A DNA stretch of 64,000 nucleotides, taken from JAEUNJ01 sp052035955 (GTDB taxonomy: Bacteria; Pseudomonadota; Gammaproteobacteria; Burkholderiales; Rhodocyclaceae). The position numbers were made by a program, and so were the translations under genes. Position 1 is the stretch's first letter. The number at the start of each line of letters is the position of its first letter. This document shows, piece by piece, positions 15,718-24,334 of the stretch. Under the pieces are notes generated by a model that saw only the letters and a list, made by a program, of their open reading frames with translations, made no database searches and was not told the DNA's origin. Location: positions 17,322 through 81,321 of the forward strand of contig JBPOHD010000001.1 in assembly GCA_052035955.1 (NCBI GenBank), written 5' to 3'.

Positions 15718-16110
15718 ATGCTGCAATGGGATGAAGAACGGCACGCCCTCGACGCGCCGGAGATGGACCCCACCCACAAGGAATTCCTGGCCGCCGTTGC
15801 CGCCCTGGAGGCGGCCGACGATGGGGACTTCCCCGATCTCCTGGACCGCCTCCTGGACCACACGCGCGAGCACTTCGAGCACGAGGGGCGCCTGATGCGC
15901 CACTGCGGCTTCCCGGCCATCCCCGAGCACGAGGGGGAGCACGCCCGCGTGCTGGCCGACCTGGAGCACCTGCGCCGCGGCATCGATGCCGGACGCATAC
16001 GGTTCGCCCGCCATTTCGTGAAGGAGGGCCTCCTGGAGTGGTTCTCCAATCACCTGGCGACCATGGACGCGGCCCTGGCCGTCTGCATCCGCTACTCGCG
16101 GCAGAAGTAG
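15718..16110 (+). CDS. Bacteriohemerythrin
   Basis: 130-residue four-helix O2-binding protein with a di-iron site. The family ligand pattern is present: His20 in DPTHKEF, then HTREHFEHEGRLM (H...HxxxE), PEHEGEH and a C-terminal WFSNHLATMD (HxxxxD). GAAAGGA precedes the ATG. It lies 78 bp after the NifA-controlled SIR2-like gene on the same strand with no terminator visible between, so it is probably cotranscribed and may buffer oxygen for nitrogenase, as hemerythrins do in some aerobic bacteria. Confidence 0.9.
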   Translation: MLQWDEERHALDAPEMDPTHKEFLAAVAALEAADDGDFPDLLDRLLDHTREHFEHEGRLMRHCGFPAIPEHEGEHARVLADLEHLRRGIDAGRIRFARHFVKEGLLEWFSNHLATMDAALAVCIRYSRQK

Positions 16111-16468
16111 CCCCTGGCGTTTCGAACGAGGCCTCCTGGGATGGGGGGCCTTCCCGGGAAGGGAACATCGGCGCCGGCGCCCCTTCCCTTGCGCCGGATA
16201 CGTGCTTCCACGGAGGCGTCGGCGGGTCCTGTCGGGTGTCGGCAACGATCGCCGCGGCAATCGCCCCCGGAGGACGGGTCGTCCCCCCTGATCGTCCCCG
16301 GTGGCGTATATAGTTCAACCATACGATCGCCCCGGGCAAGCCCGTGCCTGCCGAATCCGCAATCCCTTCCCCGCCCTTCCGTTCCCTGCCGCCGCGGCGG
16401 TCCCGCCGGTGCCCCGGCGGGCCGCTGACCATGGACGGACACCCGCAGCGCCGGGCCGGAGGACGGCC
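16111..16468. other. 358-bp intergenic region, no gene seen
   Basis: Between the hemerythrin and a large hybrid kinase. It holds a perfect 14-bp palindrome (CCTTCCCGGGAAGG, 16149-16162) and an isolated AT-rich TATATA around 16307 that could be a -10 element for the kinase. No T-run follows the palindrome, so it is not an obvious terminator. Confidence 0.5.
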
Positions 16469-19400
16469 ATGATCCGGCCGCCGGTCGGCTGGCGGTCGCT
16501 GCCCTTCCGGGTGACCCTGTTCACCGTGGCCATCTTCATCGCCGGCATCTGGTCCCTCGCCTTCCATGCCAGTCGCGTGTTGCGCGACGACATCGAGCGG
16601 CTGGTCGGCGAGCAGCAGTTCTCCACCGCCTCCTACATCGCGGCCGAGGTGGACCAGGGCCTCGGCGACCGCCTGCGGGCCCTGGAAAAGGTCGCCGGCC
16701 TGGGTTCGCGGGCCATGCAGGCCGGGCCCGCCGCCATCCAGTCCCTGATCGACCAGCGGCCGATCCTGCAGGAGATGTTCAACGGCGGCATCACGGCCTA
16801 TGGACCCGACGGCACGGCGGTGGCCGACCATCCGCGCGAGACGGGGCGGATCGGCGTCAATTACATGGATTTCGGCACCATCGCCGCCGCCCTCAAGGAG
16901 GGCCGGGCTACCATCGACCGGCCGGTCATCGGCCGCAAGCTGCTGGTCCCCGTCCTGCGCATGGCGGCGCCGATCCGGGACGGCGAGGGCAGGGTGATCG
17001 GCGCCCTGGCCGGAGTGATCAACCTGACCAGGCCGAGCTTCCTCGACCGCATCCCGGAGAACCTGCTCAGCAAGGTGGGTGGCTACGTGGTCCTGATCTC
17101 CCCCCAGCATCGCGTCGTGGTCACCGCCTCCGAGAAGAGCCGCATCATGGAGTCCCTTCCGCCGCCCGGCGCCCACCCCGGCCTGGACCGGTTCCTGGAC
17201 GGCTACCAGGGCTCCCAGCGGATGACCAACTACCGCGGCGTGGAAGTGCTCGCCTCGGCCCGGCACGTGCCCGTCGCCGGCTGGGTGGTCACCCTGGCCA
17301 TGCCGACCAGCGAGGCCTTCGCGCCGATCTTCGCCATGCAGCGGCGCCTGCTCCTCGCCACCGTCCTGCTGAGCGTGCTCGCCGCGGCCCTGATCGGCTG
17401 GATGCTGCGCCGGCAACTGGCACCCATGGCGGTGGCCGCCCGCACCCTGGCCGAGCGCGCCAGGTCCGGCGGGGCGCCGGAACCCCTGCCGATCGTCCGG
17501 CAGGACGAGATCGGCCAGCTGATCGGCGGCTTCAACGGGGTGCTGCAGGCGCTCGACCAGCGGGAAATCGCCCTGCTGAAGTTCTCCCAGGCGGTGGAGC
17601 AGAGTCCGGGCAGCATCGTCATCACCAACCTGCTGCCGGAAATCGAGTACGTCAATGCGTCCTTCGTGCGCAACACGGGCTATGCCCGCGACGAGGTGGC
17701 GGGCTGCAACCCCCGCATCCTCCAGTCGGGCCGCACGCCGCCGGAGACCTACGTCGCCATGTGGGACGCCCTCTCCCGGGGCCAGCCATGGAAAGGGGAG
17801 TTCATCAACCGGCGCAAGGACGGCAGCGAATACGTCGAGCTCGCCATCGTCAGTCCCCTGCGCCAGGCCGACGGCAGCATCACCCATTACGTGGCGGTCA
17901 AGGAGGACATCACCGAACAGAAGCGGCTGGGCGAGGAGCTCGACCGCCACCGGCACCACCTGGAGGGCCTGGTGGACCAGCGCACCGCGGAGCTGAACGC
18001 GGCGCGCCAGCAGGCGGAGGCGGCGAACCAGGCGAAGAGCGCCTTCCTGGCCAACATGAGCCACGAGATCCGGACGCCCCTGAACGCCATCATCGGCCTT
18101 GCCCACATCCTGCACCGGACCGGCGCCACGGCCGAGCAGGCGGAGCGCCTGGACAAGATCGAGGGGGCCGGCCGGCACCTGCTCTCCATCATCAACGACA
18201 TCCTCGACCTGTCGAAGATCGAGGCCGGGCGGATGCAGCTCGACAGCGCCGACTTCCACCTCTCCGCCATCCTCGACAACGTGGCCTCGATCATCGGCGA
18301 GGCGGCGCGCGGCAAGGGGCTGCGCGTCGGCATCGACCGGGACGCCGTGCCCCTGTGGCTGCGCGGCGACGCGACCCGCCTGCGCCAGGCCCTGCTGAAC
18401 TATGCCGGCAATGCCGTCAAGTTCACCGAGCGGGGTTCCATCGCGTTGCGCGCCAGGCTTCTGGAGGAGGACGCGGACGGCCTGCGGGTACGCTTCGAGG
18501 TCGAGGACACCGGGATAGGATTGTCGCCCGCGCAGCGCGCCCGGCTGTTCCAGGCCTTCGAGCAGGCCGACGCCTCGACGACCCGCCATTACGGCGGTAC
18601 CGGGCTGGGTCTGGCGATCACCCGGCGCCTGGCCCAGCTCATGGACGGCGAGGTCGGCGTCGAAGGCGCGCCCGGCGGTGGCAGCATCTTCTGGCTGACC
18701 GCCCGGCTGCAGCGGGGCCACGGCGTCATGCCGAAGGAGACGGATGCCGCGCAGGCCGATGCCGAGGCCCTGCTGCGCGCCCGCTACAGCGCCACGCGCC
18801 TGTTGCTCGTCGAAGACAATGTCATCAATCGGGAAGTGGCCCTCGAACTGCTGCATGGCGCCGGATTGACGGTCGATACGGCGGCCGACGGCCGCGAGGC
18901 CCTGGACAAGGCGGTTGGTCGGCCCTACGACCTGATCCTGATGGACATGCAGATGCCGGTCATGGACGGCCTGGAGGCCACCCGCGCCATCCGGGCCCTG
19001 CCCGGCCGTCAGGCCGTCCCCATCCTGGCCCTGACGGCCAATGCCTTCGGGGAGGATTCCCGCGCCTGCGCGGCCGCCGGCATGAACGACTTCCTCGCCA
19101 AGCCCGTGGAACCGGACCTGCTCTATGCCATGCTGTTGAAATGGCTGCCGCTCCCGCGGGACGGCGCGTCGCCGGCCGTCGATGCGCCCCCCGGACCGCC
19201 CGTCGAACCGCCCGTCCCGCCGGCGCTTCGTCCGGCGGCGCCGGCAGCCGCCTCGGCCGCATCCATGCTGGCCCGCCTGTCCTCGGTACCGGGGCTGGAT
19301 GTCGTCCGCGGGCTGGCTGCATTGCGGGGTCGCGGAGAGAAATACCTGGATCTGCTGGCGCGTTTCGTCCGCGAGCACGGCGACGACGAATCCCGGGTGG

Positions 19401-19645
19401 CGGCCAGCCTGGCCGCCGGCGACCGCGTTGCCGCCGCGCACCTGGCCCACGCCCTCAAGGGTGCCGCCGGGACCCTGGGGGCGGATGCGGTGGCCGAGGC
19501 CGCGCGCCACCTGGAAGGGCTGCTGGGCGACGGGAGCGGCGCCACGGCCGCCGGGGCGGCCCCGGCGGCCGCGGCGGTCGGCCGGGAACTGGCAGCCCTG
19601 GCGGCGACCCTCGCCGACTGCGTCAGGGATTCGCCAGGGCGATGA
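16469..19645 (+). CDS. Hybrid sensor histidine kinase (dCache-HAMP-PAS-HisKA-HATPase-REC-HPt)
   Basis: 1058 residues. TM helix about 13-32, a periplasmic double-Cache-like sensor to about 290, TM about 297-317, HAMP, one PAS domain (VEQSPGSIVITNLLPEIEYV) and a coiled coil. Then come HisKA with His532 in MSHEIRTPLN, HATPase (DTGIGLSPAQ, GGTGLGLAI), a receiver with Asp826 in LMDMQMPVMDG and an HPt domain with His994 in LAHALKGAAG. This is a complete BarA/ArcB-style phosphorelay in one chain, so an unlinked response regulator is expected. ATG 16469 follows GGAGG. Closely related to the kinase at 34.4-38.8 kb. Its 3' end overlaps draG by 23 bp tail to tail. Confidence 0.93.
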   Translation: MIRPPVGWRSLPFRVTLFTVAIFIAGIWSLAFHASRVLRDDIERLVGEQQFSTASYIAAEVDQGLGDRLRALEKVAGLGSRAMQAGPAAIQSLIDQRPILQEMFNGGITAYGPDGTAVADHPRETGRIGVNYMDFGTIAAALKEGRATIDRPVIGRKLLVPVLRMAAPIRDGEGRVIGALAGVINLTRPSFLDRIPENLLSKVGGYVVLISPQHRVVVTASEKSRIMESLPPPGAHPGLDRFLDGYQGSQRMTNYRGVEVLASARHVPVAGWVVTLAMPTSEAFAPIFAMQRRLLLATVLLSVLAAALIGWMLRRQLAPMAVAARTLAERARSGGAPEPLPIVRQDEIGQLIGGFNGVLQALDQREIALLKFSQAVEQSPGSIVITNLLPEIEYVNASFVRNTGYARDEVAGCNPRILQSGRTPPETYVAMWDALSRGQPWKGEFINRRKDGSEYVELAIVSPLRQADGSITHYVAVKEDITEQKRLGEELDRHRHHLEGLVDQRTAELNAARQQAEAANQAKSAFLANMSHEIRTPLNAIIGLAHILHRTGATAEQAERLDKIEGAGRHLLSIINDILDLSKIEAGRMQLDSADFHLSAILDNVASIIGEAARGKGLRVGIDRDAVPLWLRGDATRLRQALLNYAGNAVKFTERGSIALRARLLEEDADGLRVRFEVEDTGIGLSPAQRARLFQAFEQADASTTRHYGGTGLGLAITRRLAQLMDGEVGVEGAPGGGSIFWLTARLQRGHGVMPKETDAAQADAEALLRARYSATRLLLVEDNVINREVALELLHGAGLTVDTAADGREALDKAVGRPYDLILMDMQMPVMDGLEATRAIRALPGRQAVPILALTANAFGEDSRACAAAGMNDFLAKPVEPDLLYAMLLKWLPLPRDGASPAVDAPPGPPVEPPVPPALRPAAPAAASAASMLARLSSVPGLDVVRGLAALRGRGEKYLDLLARFVREHGDDESRVAASLAAGDRVAAAHLAHALKGAAGTLGADAVAEAARHLEGLLGDGSGATAAGAAPAAAAVGRELAALAATLADCVRDSPGR

Positions 19646-20525
19646 GCCGTTCCGCCTGGTCGGCGCAGGCCGAGCGGGCCGACGGCGCCAGGGCCTTCAG
19701 CCAGCGGGCCGGAATCGCTTCCTCGCCGTAGCGGGCACCGGCCAGCATCCCCGTGATCGCGCCCGTGGTATCGGCATCGCCTCCCCGGTTCACCACGTCC
19801 ACCAGGCAGTCGGCGAAGCTGCCGCTGCCGAAGAAGGCCTGGAGGACGGCGACCATGGTGTCGACCACGTAGCCGCTGGGATTCTCCTTGCGCCTGCCGC
19901 CGAAGGCGAATTCCGGATGGACCTCCGCCAGGGGCCGGGCGCGTCGCTCCAGCACCTCGGGAGGCGTCCCGCCGTCGAGGAAGTCCTGGACCATCAGGAC
20001 CAGGGTGATGGCGGCCGCGTCCGACAGCGCGTTGTTGTGGGTCACGTGGGCCTGCCGGCGCACCGCGTCCGCCACCTCCTGTTCGGGATGGCCGAAGGTG
20101 GCCAGGGCCACCGGCAGCACGCGCATGGCGGCACCGTTGCCGGCGTCATGCTCGCTGACGGCCCGTTCGGGGTTGCCGGTGCGGCGGAACTCGACCAGCC
20201 CGCGGCGCACCGTATTGCCGATATCCACGGGTTTGGCCCGCATCCAGGCGTCGAAGGCGAGGCCGGCGGCGGTCGCGTCGACCCGGCCGGCGGCCAGGAT
20301 GGATTCCCCCAGGGCCAGGGACATGGTGGTGTCATCGGTGACCTGGCCGGGCTTGAGGTGCAGCCAGCCGCCCCCCGTGATTTCCCGGTGCACCCCGCCC
20401 TGGCGGTCGAAGGCGTGGCGGATCTCGTGGGGCGTCATGAATTCCACCGTGGCGCCGAAGGCGTCGCCGATGGCCAGCCCCAGGTAGGCCCCGCGGGCCC
20501 GGGCAAGTTTGTCCGCCGTGCTCAA
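19623..20525 (-). CDS. draG: DraG, ADP-ribosyl-[dinitrogen reductase] hydrolase
   Basis: Removes ADP-ribose from NifH and reactivates nitrogenase; a Mn-dependent ADP-ribosylglycohydrolase. Metal-binding motifs of the family are visible: VTDDTTM near residue 65 and a C-terminal NRGGDADTTGAITGMLAGA, plus LGLAIGDAFGATVEF at the start. 300 residues, normal length. The start is a TTG at 20525 that overlaps the nifQ stop (ATTGA), the only start giving the usual N-terminus. It is the last gene of the nifB-to-draG run, so it should be induced with NifA, away from draT. Confidence 0.95.
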   Translation of the reverse strand: MSTADKLARARGAYLGLAIGDAFGATVEFMTPHEIRHAFDRQGGVHREITGGGWLHLKPGQVTDDTTMSLALGESILAAGRVDATAAGLAFDAWMRAKPVDIGNTVRRGLVEFRRTGNPERAVSEHDAGNGAAMRVLPVALATFGHPEQEVADAVRRQAHVTHNNALSDAAAITLVLMVQDFLDGGTPPEVLERRARPLAEVHPEFAFGGRRKENPSGYVVDTMVAVLQAFFGSGSFADCLVDVVNRGGDADTTGAITGMLAGARYGEEAIPARWLKALAPSARSACADQAERLIALANP

Positions 20526-21097
20526 TCTTCCGGCGCGAAGCAGCGGGCGTAGTCCGTGCACTCCCCGCAGGAGGGGGCCGGGCAGACGTAGATCCCATCC
20601 CGCGCGCAATAGTGGCGGTAGATGAACTTCTTCCATTTCATGTCTCCCGTGTTGAGGGAGGCGAGTCCCGGAAAGGCTTCCGTCATCAGCACCGAAAGCT
20701 CGCCCCGGTTGGCCAGGCCCAGGTCCTGCCAGAGGTGGTCCCGGCCGGCGCAGGCCCGGGCGACGACGACGGCCAGCCAGGCCTCGGCCGGCGACCGGCC
20801 CGCCCGGTAGGCGAGGAGCAGTCCGACCAGGTCCTCGTGCTCCGGGATGTCCTCGAGAGGCCGGGAGGGAAGTGCCATCGGCGGGCCGGGAAAGTGGCTC
20901 GGCCAGAGGTCCGCCCAGTCGCCCGCCGACAGGCCCAGGGTGGCGTCGAGCACGCCTTCCCCCAGGCTGCGTCCGGCCAGCAGGCTGGCCAGCACCGGGC
21001 GCAGGGGGTCGGCGGCCACCGCCGCCGGCACCGGCCGCGCCAGCAGGTCGGCGGCCAGGGCCAGCCGATGCACGGGACGGGGGTGGCCGGGTTCCAC
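20522..21097 (-). CDS. nifQ: NifQ, molybdenum donor for FeMo-co synthesis
   Basis: 191 residues. The C-terminal metal motif C-x4-C-x2-C-x5-C is intact (Cys172, 177, 180, 186 in VCPAPSCGECTDYARC), preceded by the family signature MKWKKFIYRHYC. NifQ carries a Mo-Fe-S cluster and feeds Mo to the NifEN/NifH assembly step. Start is GTG 21097. Stop overlaps the TTG start of draG. Its position with nifB and ferredoxins, and a full mod operon elsewhere in the window, completes a Mo supply line. Confidence 0.95.
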   Translation of the reverse strand: MEPGHPRPVHRLALAADLLARPVPAAVAADPLRPVLASLLAGRSLGEGVLDATLGLSAGDWADLWPSHFPGPPMALPSRPLEDIPEHEDLVGLLLAYRAGRSPAEAWLAVVVARACAGRDHLWQDLGLANRGELSVLMTEAFPGLASLNTGDMKWKKFIYRHYCARDGIYVCPAPSCGECTDYARCFAPED

Positions 21098-21106
21098 GAC
21101 GGCGGC

Positions 21107-21466
21107 TCAGCGGCTCGGGTATTCGACGAGGATGTCCTCGTCGCGCAATACCATCTGGCAGGCCAGGCGCCACTCGGTGGGCGGCAGGTCGTCGATCAGC
21201 ATCTTCTCGACCTGGGCCTTGGTGATCTTGCCCATCTCGCGCAGGACGTTGATCTCCCGGTCGGTCAGGGCGCCGCCGTGGATGCGGTTCTTCTCGATGG
21301 CATTGACCTTGACCAGGCAGGTGCCGCATTCGCCGTTCTGGCAGCCGAAGTCGATCGGGATATGGTTGTCCTTGGCCAGCGCCAGGACGGTCTGGGTGTG
21401 GCTGCCGGCGACCGCGTAGACGGTCTTGTCCTTGTGCATGGGGCTGGTGAAGGTGATGAGGGCCAT
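21107..21466 (-). CDS. [2Fe-2S] plant-type ferredoxin, nif-associated
   Basis: 119 residues. Cluster ligands in GCQNGECGTC (Cys42, 47, 50) and a distant LAC (Cys103) are those of plant-type [2Fe-2S] ferredoxins. AAGGAG precedes the ATG. It is a paralogue of the next gene and 9 bp upstream of nifQ. Likely an electron donor for nitrogenase or cofactor synthesis, by context only. A helical insert between the third and fourth ligands (about residues 55-95) makes it longer than its neighbour. Confidence 0.92.
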   Translation of the reverse strand: MALITFTSPMHKDKTVYAVAGSHTQTVLALAKDNHIPIDFGCQNGECGTCLVKVNAIEKNRIHGGALTDREINVLREMGKITKAQVEKMLIDDLPPTEWRLACQMVLRDEDILVEYPSR

Positions 21467-21540
21467 GATGTGCTCCTTGAAGGGTTGGAAGGTGGGGTCT
21501 CTCTGTCGGGGCGGGGTGTCCCGGGAATCCGGCGTTGCGG

Positions 21541-21828
21541 TCAGGCGGGCCGGACCACGATGTCGCCGCCCAGGCACTGGGCCTGGCAGGCGAGCCGGTG
21601 GTGGCGCGGCGCGAAGGTGTCCTTGAGCACCTGGTCCTCGAGGACCGAGGGCTGGGCCAGGTTGTCCTGGCCGGCGACCACCTTGGTCAGGCAGGTGCCG
21701 CACTCGCCCTCGCGGCAGCCATAGGTGATGCCGGCGCCGACGCGCTCCGACACCTCGATCAGGCGGGTGCCGGCCGGCACGGTGACGGTGACGCCGATGT
21801 CCTCGAAGGTGACTTTGGCTTTGGGCAT
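21541..21828 (-). CDS. [2Fe-2S] plant-type ferredoxin, second copy
   Basis: 95 residues with ligands in GCREGECGTC (Cys38, 43, 46) and LAC (Cys81). AGGAAA precedes ATG 21828. Lies between the flavodiiron gene and the longer ferredoxin. Pairs of such ferredoxins occur in nif regions of several betaproteobacteria and probably carry electrons to nitrogenase or to the flavodiiron protein; the partner cannot be told from sequence. Confidence 0.92.
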   Translation of the reverse strand: MPKAKVTFEDIGVTVTVPAGTRLIEVSERVGAGITYGCREGECGTCLTKVVAGQDNLAQPSVLEDQVLKDTFAPRHHRLACQAQCLGGDIVVRPA

Positions 21829-22052
21829 GATGGTTTCCTGTCGTTCAGTGGTGGAAAGGGAAGGGGTTGCGGGGCGGGCGCCCGAAGGCGCCGGCCGCAG
21901 GTCGCCGCCGGAGGACATGGGCGGAGAGGAATGTCCCGTCGTCCCGCGCCCGCATCGGCCCCGCGGGAATACCCGGTTTGGCAGTCGGCGCGACGGACGG
22001 GATCCGCGTCGCGGACTGCCGGGATGGACGCAAGGCCGGGGCGGATTTCATC

Positions 22053-23381
22053 TCAGGCCGCCTCCGCCAGCAGTTCGTCCGGGGTCATCAGGCAGGTGGC
22101 CAGGCGGCTGCCCAGTTCGTGGCAGCGGGAAAGCTCCTCGGTCGTGGGGGTCAGCTTGAGCTTCAGGCCGTCGTAGGGAACGCGGAACTTGAGGCCGCGC
22201 AGGCGGTGCTCGATCAGGTCCACCGCCTCGCCGCTCCAGCCGTAGGAGCCGAAGGCGGCGCCGAGCTTGCGCTGGACGTTCACGGCGGAGAGGGAGGAGA
22301 GCAGGTCCCAGATGGGCTTGGCGGCGTCGCCGTTGATGGTGGGACTGCCGAAGGCCATGCCGTCCGCCTCCTCGACCAGTTCCACGAAGGGGGCCGCATC
22401 GCCGCCCTCCAGGTCGTAGAGGGAGACGCGGACCCCGGCCACCGTCTCGGCGCCGGCCGCCACCGCCTCGGCCATGCGCCGGGTGCTGCCGTAGGCGGAG
22501 AGGTAGAAGACCAGCAGGGTCTTCTCGCCGGCCGCCTCGTTGATCAGGCGGCGGCCCGACATCTCCCGGTAGCGCTGTACGTAGTCCCGCGGCGCGTGGC
22601 GCAGGATCGGCCCGTGGGCCGGGGCGATCATCTCCAGCGCCAGGGGCTCGATCAGGTCCAGGGCCTTCGCCACGTGCTCCCGGAAGGGGCGCATGATGTG
22701 GGCATAGTAGTACTCGAAGGAGAAGCGGAAGTCGCCCACCCGGTCGTTGAACAGGCGCGGGTCGCAGAAATGGCAGCCGAAGACGTCGCAGGAGAAGAGG
22801 ATCCGCTCCTCCTGCAGGTAGGTGCATTGGGTGTCGGGCCAGTGCAGGAAGGGCGTGTGCAGGAAGCAGAGGGTACGCCCGCCCAGGTCCACCCGGTCGC
22901 CCGTGTTCACCAGGGTGAAGCCCCTGGGCATGGCGTCGGTGGGCTTGAGCAGCGCCTTCAGCATCAGCGGCGCCTTGATCGACAGGTAGACGTGGGCCTG
23001 GGGCGCCCGGCGCAGCAATTCCGGCAGGGCGCCGGAGTGGTCGGGTTCCAGGTGGTTGAGGACGATGGCGGTGATCTCGCCGTAGTCGGCCACCGCCTCC
23101 AGGCGCCGGAAGAACTCGCCCGCGAAGGACTCCTTCACCGTGTCGATGACGGCGACGCCGCGGCTGCCGCGCACCGCATAGGCGTTGTAGCTGGTGCCGT
23201 TGGCCGTGCGCAGGATGATGTCGAAGGAGCGCAGCGCCGGGTCCAGGGCGCCGATCCAATGGACCCCGTCGGCGATCTCCACCGGTCCTTCGGCGACGCG
23301 CTCGGCGAACCGGTCAGGGATGGGCGTCGGCGTCGCTTCCATGATGGCCGGGATCGGCGCAGCGGCGGCCGCTGTCGCCAT
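22053..23381 (-). CDS. FprA-type flavodiiron protein (A-type flavoprotein)
   Basis: About 442 residues: an N-terminal metallo-beta-lactamase-like di-iron domain (HLEPDHSG, DTQCTYLQEERILFSCDVFG, PAHGPILR) and a C-terminal flavodoxin domain binding FMN (VFYLSAYGSTRRMAEAV, GSPTINGDAAKP, FGSYGWSGEA). Flavodiiron proteins reduce O2 to water or NO to N2O; in a nif operon O2 removal is the likely job. ATG 23381 has GGAAG upstream; ATG 23342, 13 codons later, is an alternative with no ribosome site. Its start overlaps the nifO-like gene. Confidence 0.92.
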   Translation of the reverse strand: MATAAAAAPIPAIMEATPTPIPDRFAERVAEGPVEIADGVHWIGALDPALRSFDIILRTANGTSYNAYAVRGSRGVAVIDTVKESFAGEFFRRLEAVADYGEITAIVLNHLEPDHSGALPELLRRAPQAHVYLSIKAPLMLKALLKPTDAMPRGFTLVNTGDRVDLGGRTLCFLHTPFLHWPDTQCTYLQEERILFSCDVFGCHFCDPRLFNDRVGDFRFSFEYYYAHIMRPFREHVAKALDLIEPLALEMIAPAHGPILRHAPRDYVQRYREMSGRRLINEAAGEKTLLVFYLSAYGSTRRMAEAVAAGAETVAGVRVSLYDLEGGDAAPFVELVEEADGMAFGSPTINGDAAKPIWDLLSSLSAVNVQRKLGAAFGSYGWSGEAVDLIEHRLRGLKFRVPYDGLKLKLTPTTEELSRCHELGSRLATCLMTPDELLAEAA

Positions 23382-23775
23382 GGACGCAGGCTTCCGGATT
23401 GCCCTCGACGGGGGCCGCCGCATCGAGGCCCACCCAGGCATCCACCTCCTCGAGGACGAAGCCCACCATGCGGGAGCCGTCCGCGGCCTGCATCAGGGGA
23501 CGGCGGATCAGGATGGGGTTGTTCTGCAGCAGGCCCAGGGCGGTGGCCTCGTCCAGCTCCTCCGGCACGATGTCGCCGTTCTTGACGTCGGGCGCCGCCC
23601 GGTTGAACCAGTGGGCGACGGGCCGGTCGCCGAAGAAGGAGAGCAGGCGGCTGCGGCTCCACGGTTCGGCCAGCAGGTTGCGCGCGTCAACGGTATGGCC
23701 GGCCGCGCGCAGCACGGCCTTCTGCTTCAGGTTGCCGCCGCAGCCGGGTTTTTCCCAGAAGGTGATGGTGGTCAT
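23314..23775 (-). CDS. nifO: NifO-like nitrogenase-associated protein, ArsC/Spx thioredoxin fold
   Basis: 153 residues, beginning MTTITFWEKPGCGGN, as in the 'nitrogenase-associated protein' branch of the ArsC family; NNPILIRRPLM is the conserved substrate-site region of that fold. In Azotobacter nifO lies after nifB-fdxN and affects Mo partitioning between nitrogenase and nitrate reductase; here too it follows nifB and fdxN. An ATG 12 bases upstream (23787) is possible. The 3' end overlaps the flavodiiron gene. Confidence 0.85.
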   Translation of the reverse strand: MTTITFWEKPGCGGNLKQKAVLRAAGHTVDARNLLAEPWSRSRLLSFFGDRPVAHWFNRAAPDVKNGDIVPEELDEATALGLLQNNPILIRRPLMQAADGSRMVGFVLEEVDAWVGLDAAAPVEGNPEACVHGDSGRRCADPGHHGSDADAHP

Positions 23776-23835
23776 GGTGTCATGCAATCGTGATGAGCGG
23801 CACGGGGAGTCCCCGGTGCCCGGTTGGGCGCGTCG

Positions 23836-24015
23836 CCTGCGGCGCGATGTCGGTGGTCGGGAAACCCATCGCGGCGAGTACGCCGCTCCTGCAGGGGGTG
23901 CGGTGCGGTTCCTGTAGGAGCGCCGCCTGCGGCGCGATGTCGGCGGTCGGGTAACCCATCGCGGCGAGTACGCCGCTCCTGCAGGGGGTGCCGTGGGGCT
24001 CCTGCGGGAACGCCG
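23836..24015. repeat. Two tandem 90-bp REP-like units with internal inverted repeat
   Basis: Units 23836-23925 and 23926-24015 are about 90% identical. Each contains CATCGCGGCGAGTACGCCGC followed by TCCT. The junction between units contributes AGGAGCGCCGCCTGCGGCGC followed by GATG, the imperfect reverse complement of that arm. The AGGAGCG...CGCTCCT stem resembles REP sequences of pseudomonads and xanthomonads. They fill the gap between nifO and fdxN inside the nifB operon. Confidence 0.8.
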
Positions 24016-24021
24016 TCCCGG

Positions 24022-24321
24022 TCATGCCGCACCCCCGGTGGTCACCGAGCCGCCGCCGGTGGCGGCCAGGCGCAGCAGTACTTCGGGCGGGATGCCGGTC
24101 AGCGAGCCGGGCGGGTTCAGGGGCGTGCCCAGTTCGTCGCAGATGGCCCCTTCCACCGGGCAGATGCTGGCGCACTGGGCGTCGGCGTAGTCCCCTGAGC
24201 ATTCGGTGCAGCGGTCGGAACTGATCATGTACCAGGGGCTGTCCTCGCTGATGGCGTCGTTGGGACAGACCGTGCGGCAGGCATCGCAGGCGATGCAGAA
24301 CTCGGAGATTTGCAGGGCCAT
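24022..24321 (-). CDS. fdxN: FdxN-type 2[4Fe-4S] ferredoxin
   Basis: 99 residues with two cluster motifs, CIACDACRTVCP and CTECSGDYADAQCASICP, the long spacing in the second being typical of nif-linked FdxN. In diazotrophs FdxN donates electrons to NifB or to nitrogenase. It follows nifB by 13 bp. The C-terminal 35 residues (NPPGSLTGIPPEVLLRLAAT) are a common tail in this group. Confidence 0.93.
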   Translation of the reverse strand: MALQISEFCIACDACRTVCPNDAISEDSPWYMISSDRCTECSGDYADAQCASICPVEGAICDELGTPLNPPGSLTGIPPEVLLRLAATGGGSVTTGGAA

Positions 24322-24334
24322 GGCATCGTCCTCC

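Noticed and set aside
15650..19510. 1286-codon minus-strand frame opposite the hybrid kinase
   Set aside because: Antisense shadow; no motifs, crosses the hemerythrin and intergenic region.
23836..24015. CRISPR array
   Set aside because: Only two units, 90 bp long, contiguous without unique spacers.
23780..24032. Minus-strand frame of 86 codons across the 90-bp repeats
   Set aside because: The apparent repeated peptide (TAPHPLQERRTRRDG) merely reflects the DNA repeat; no ribosome site.
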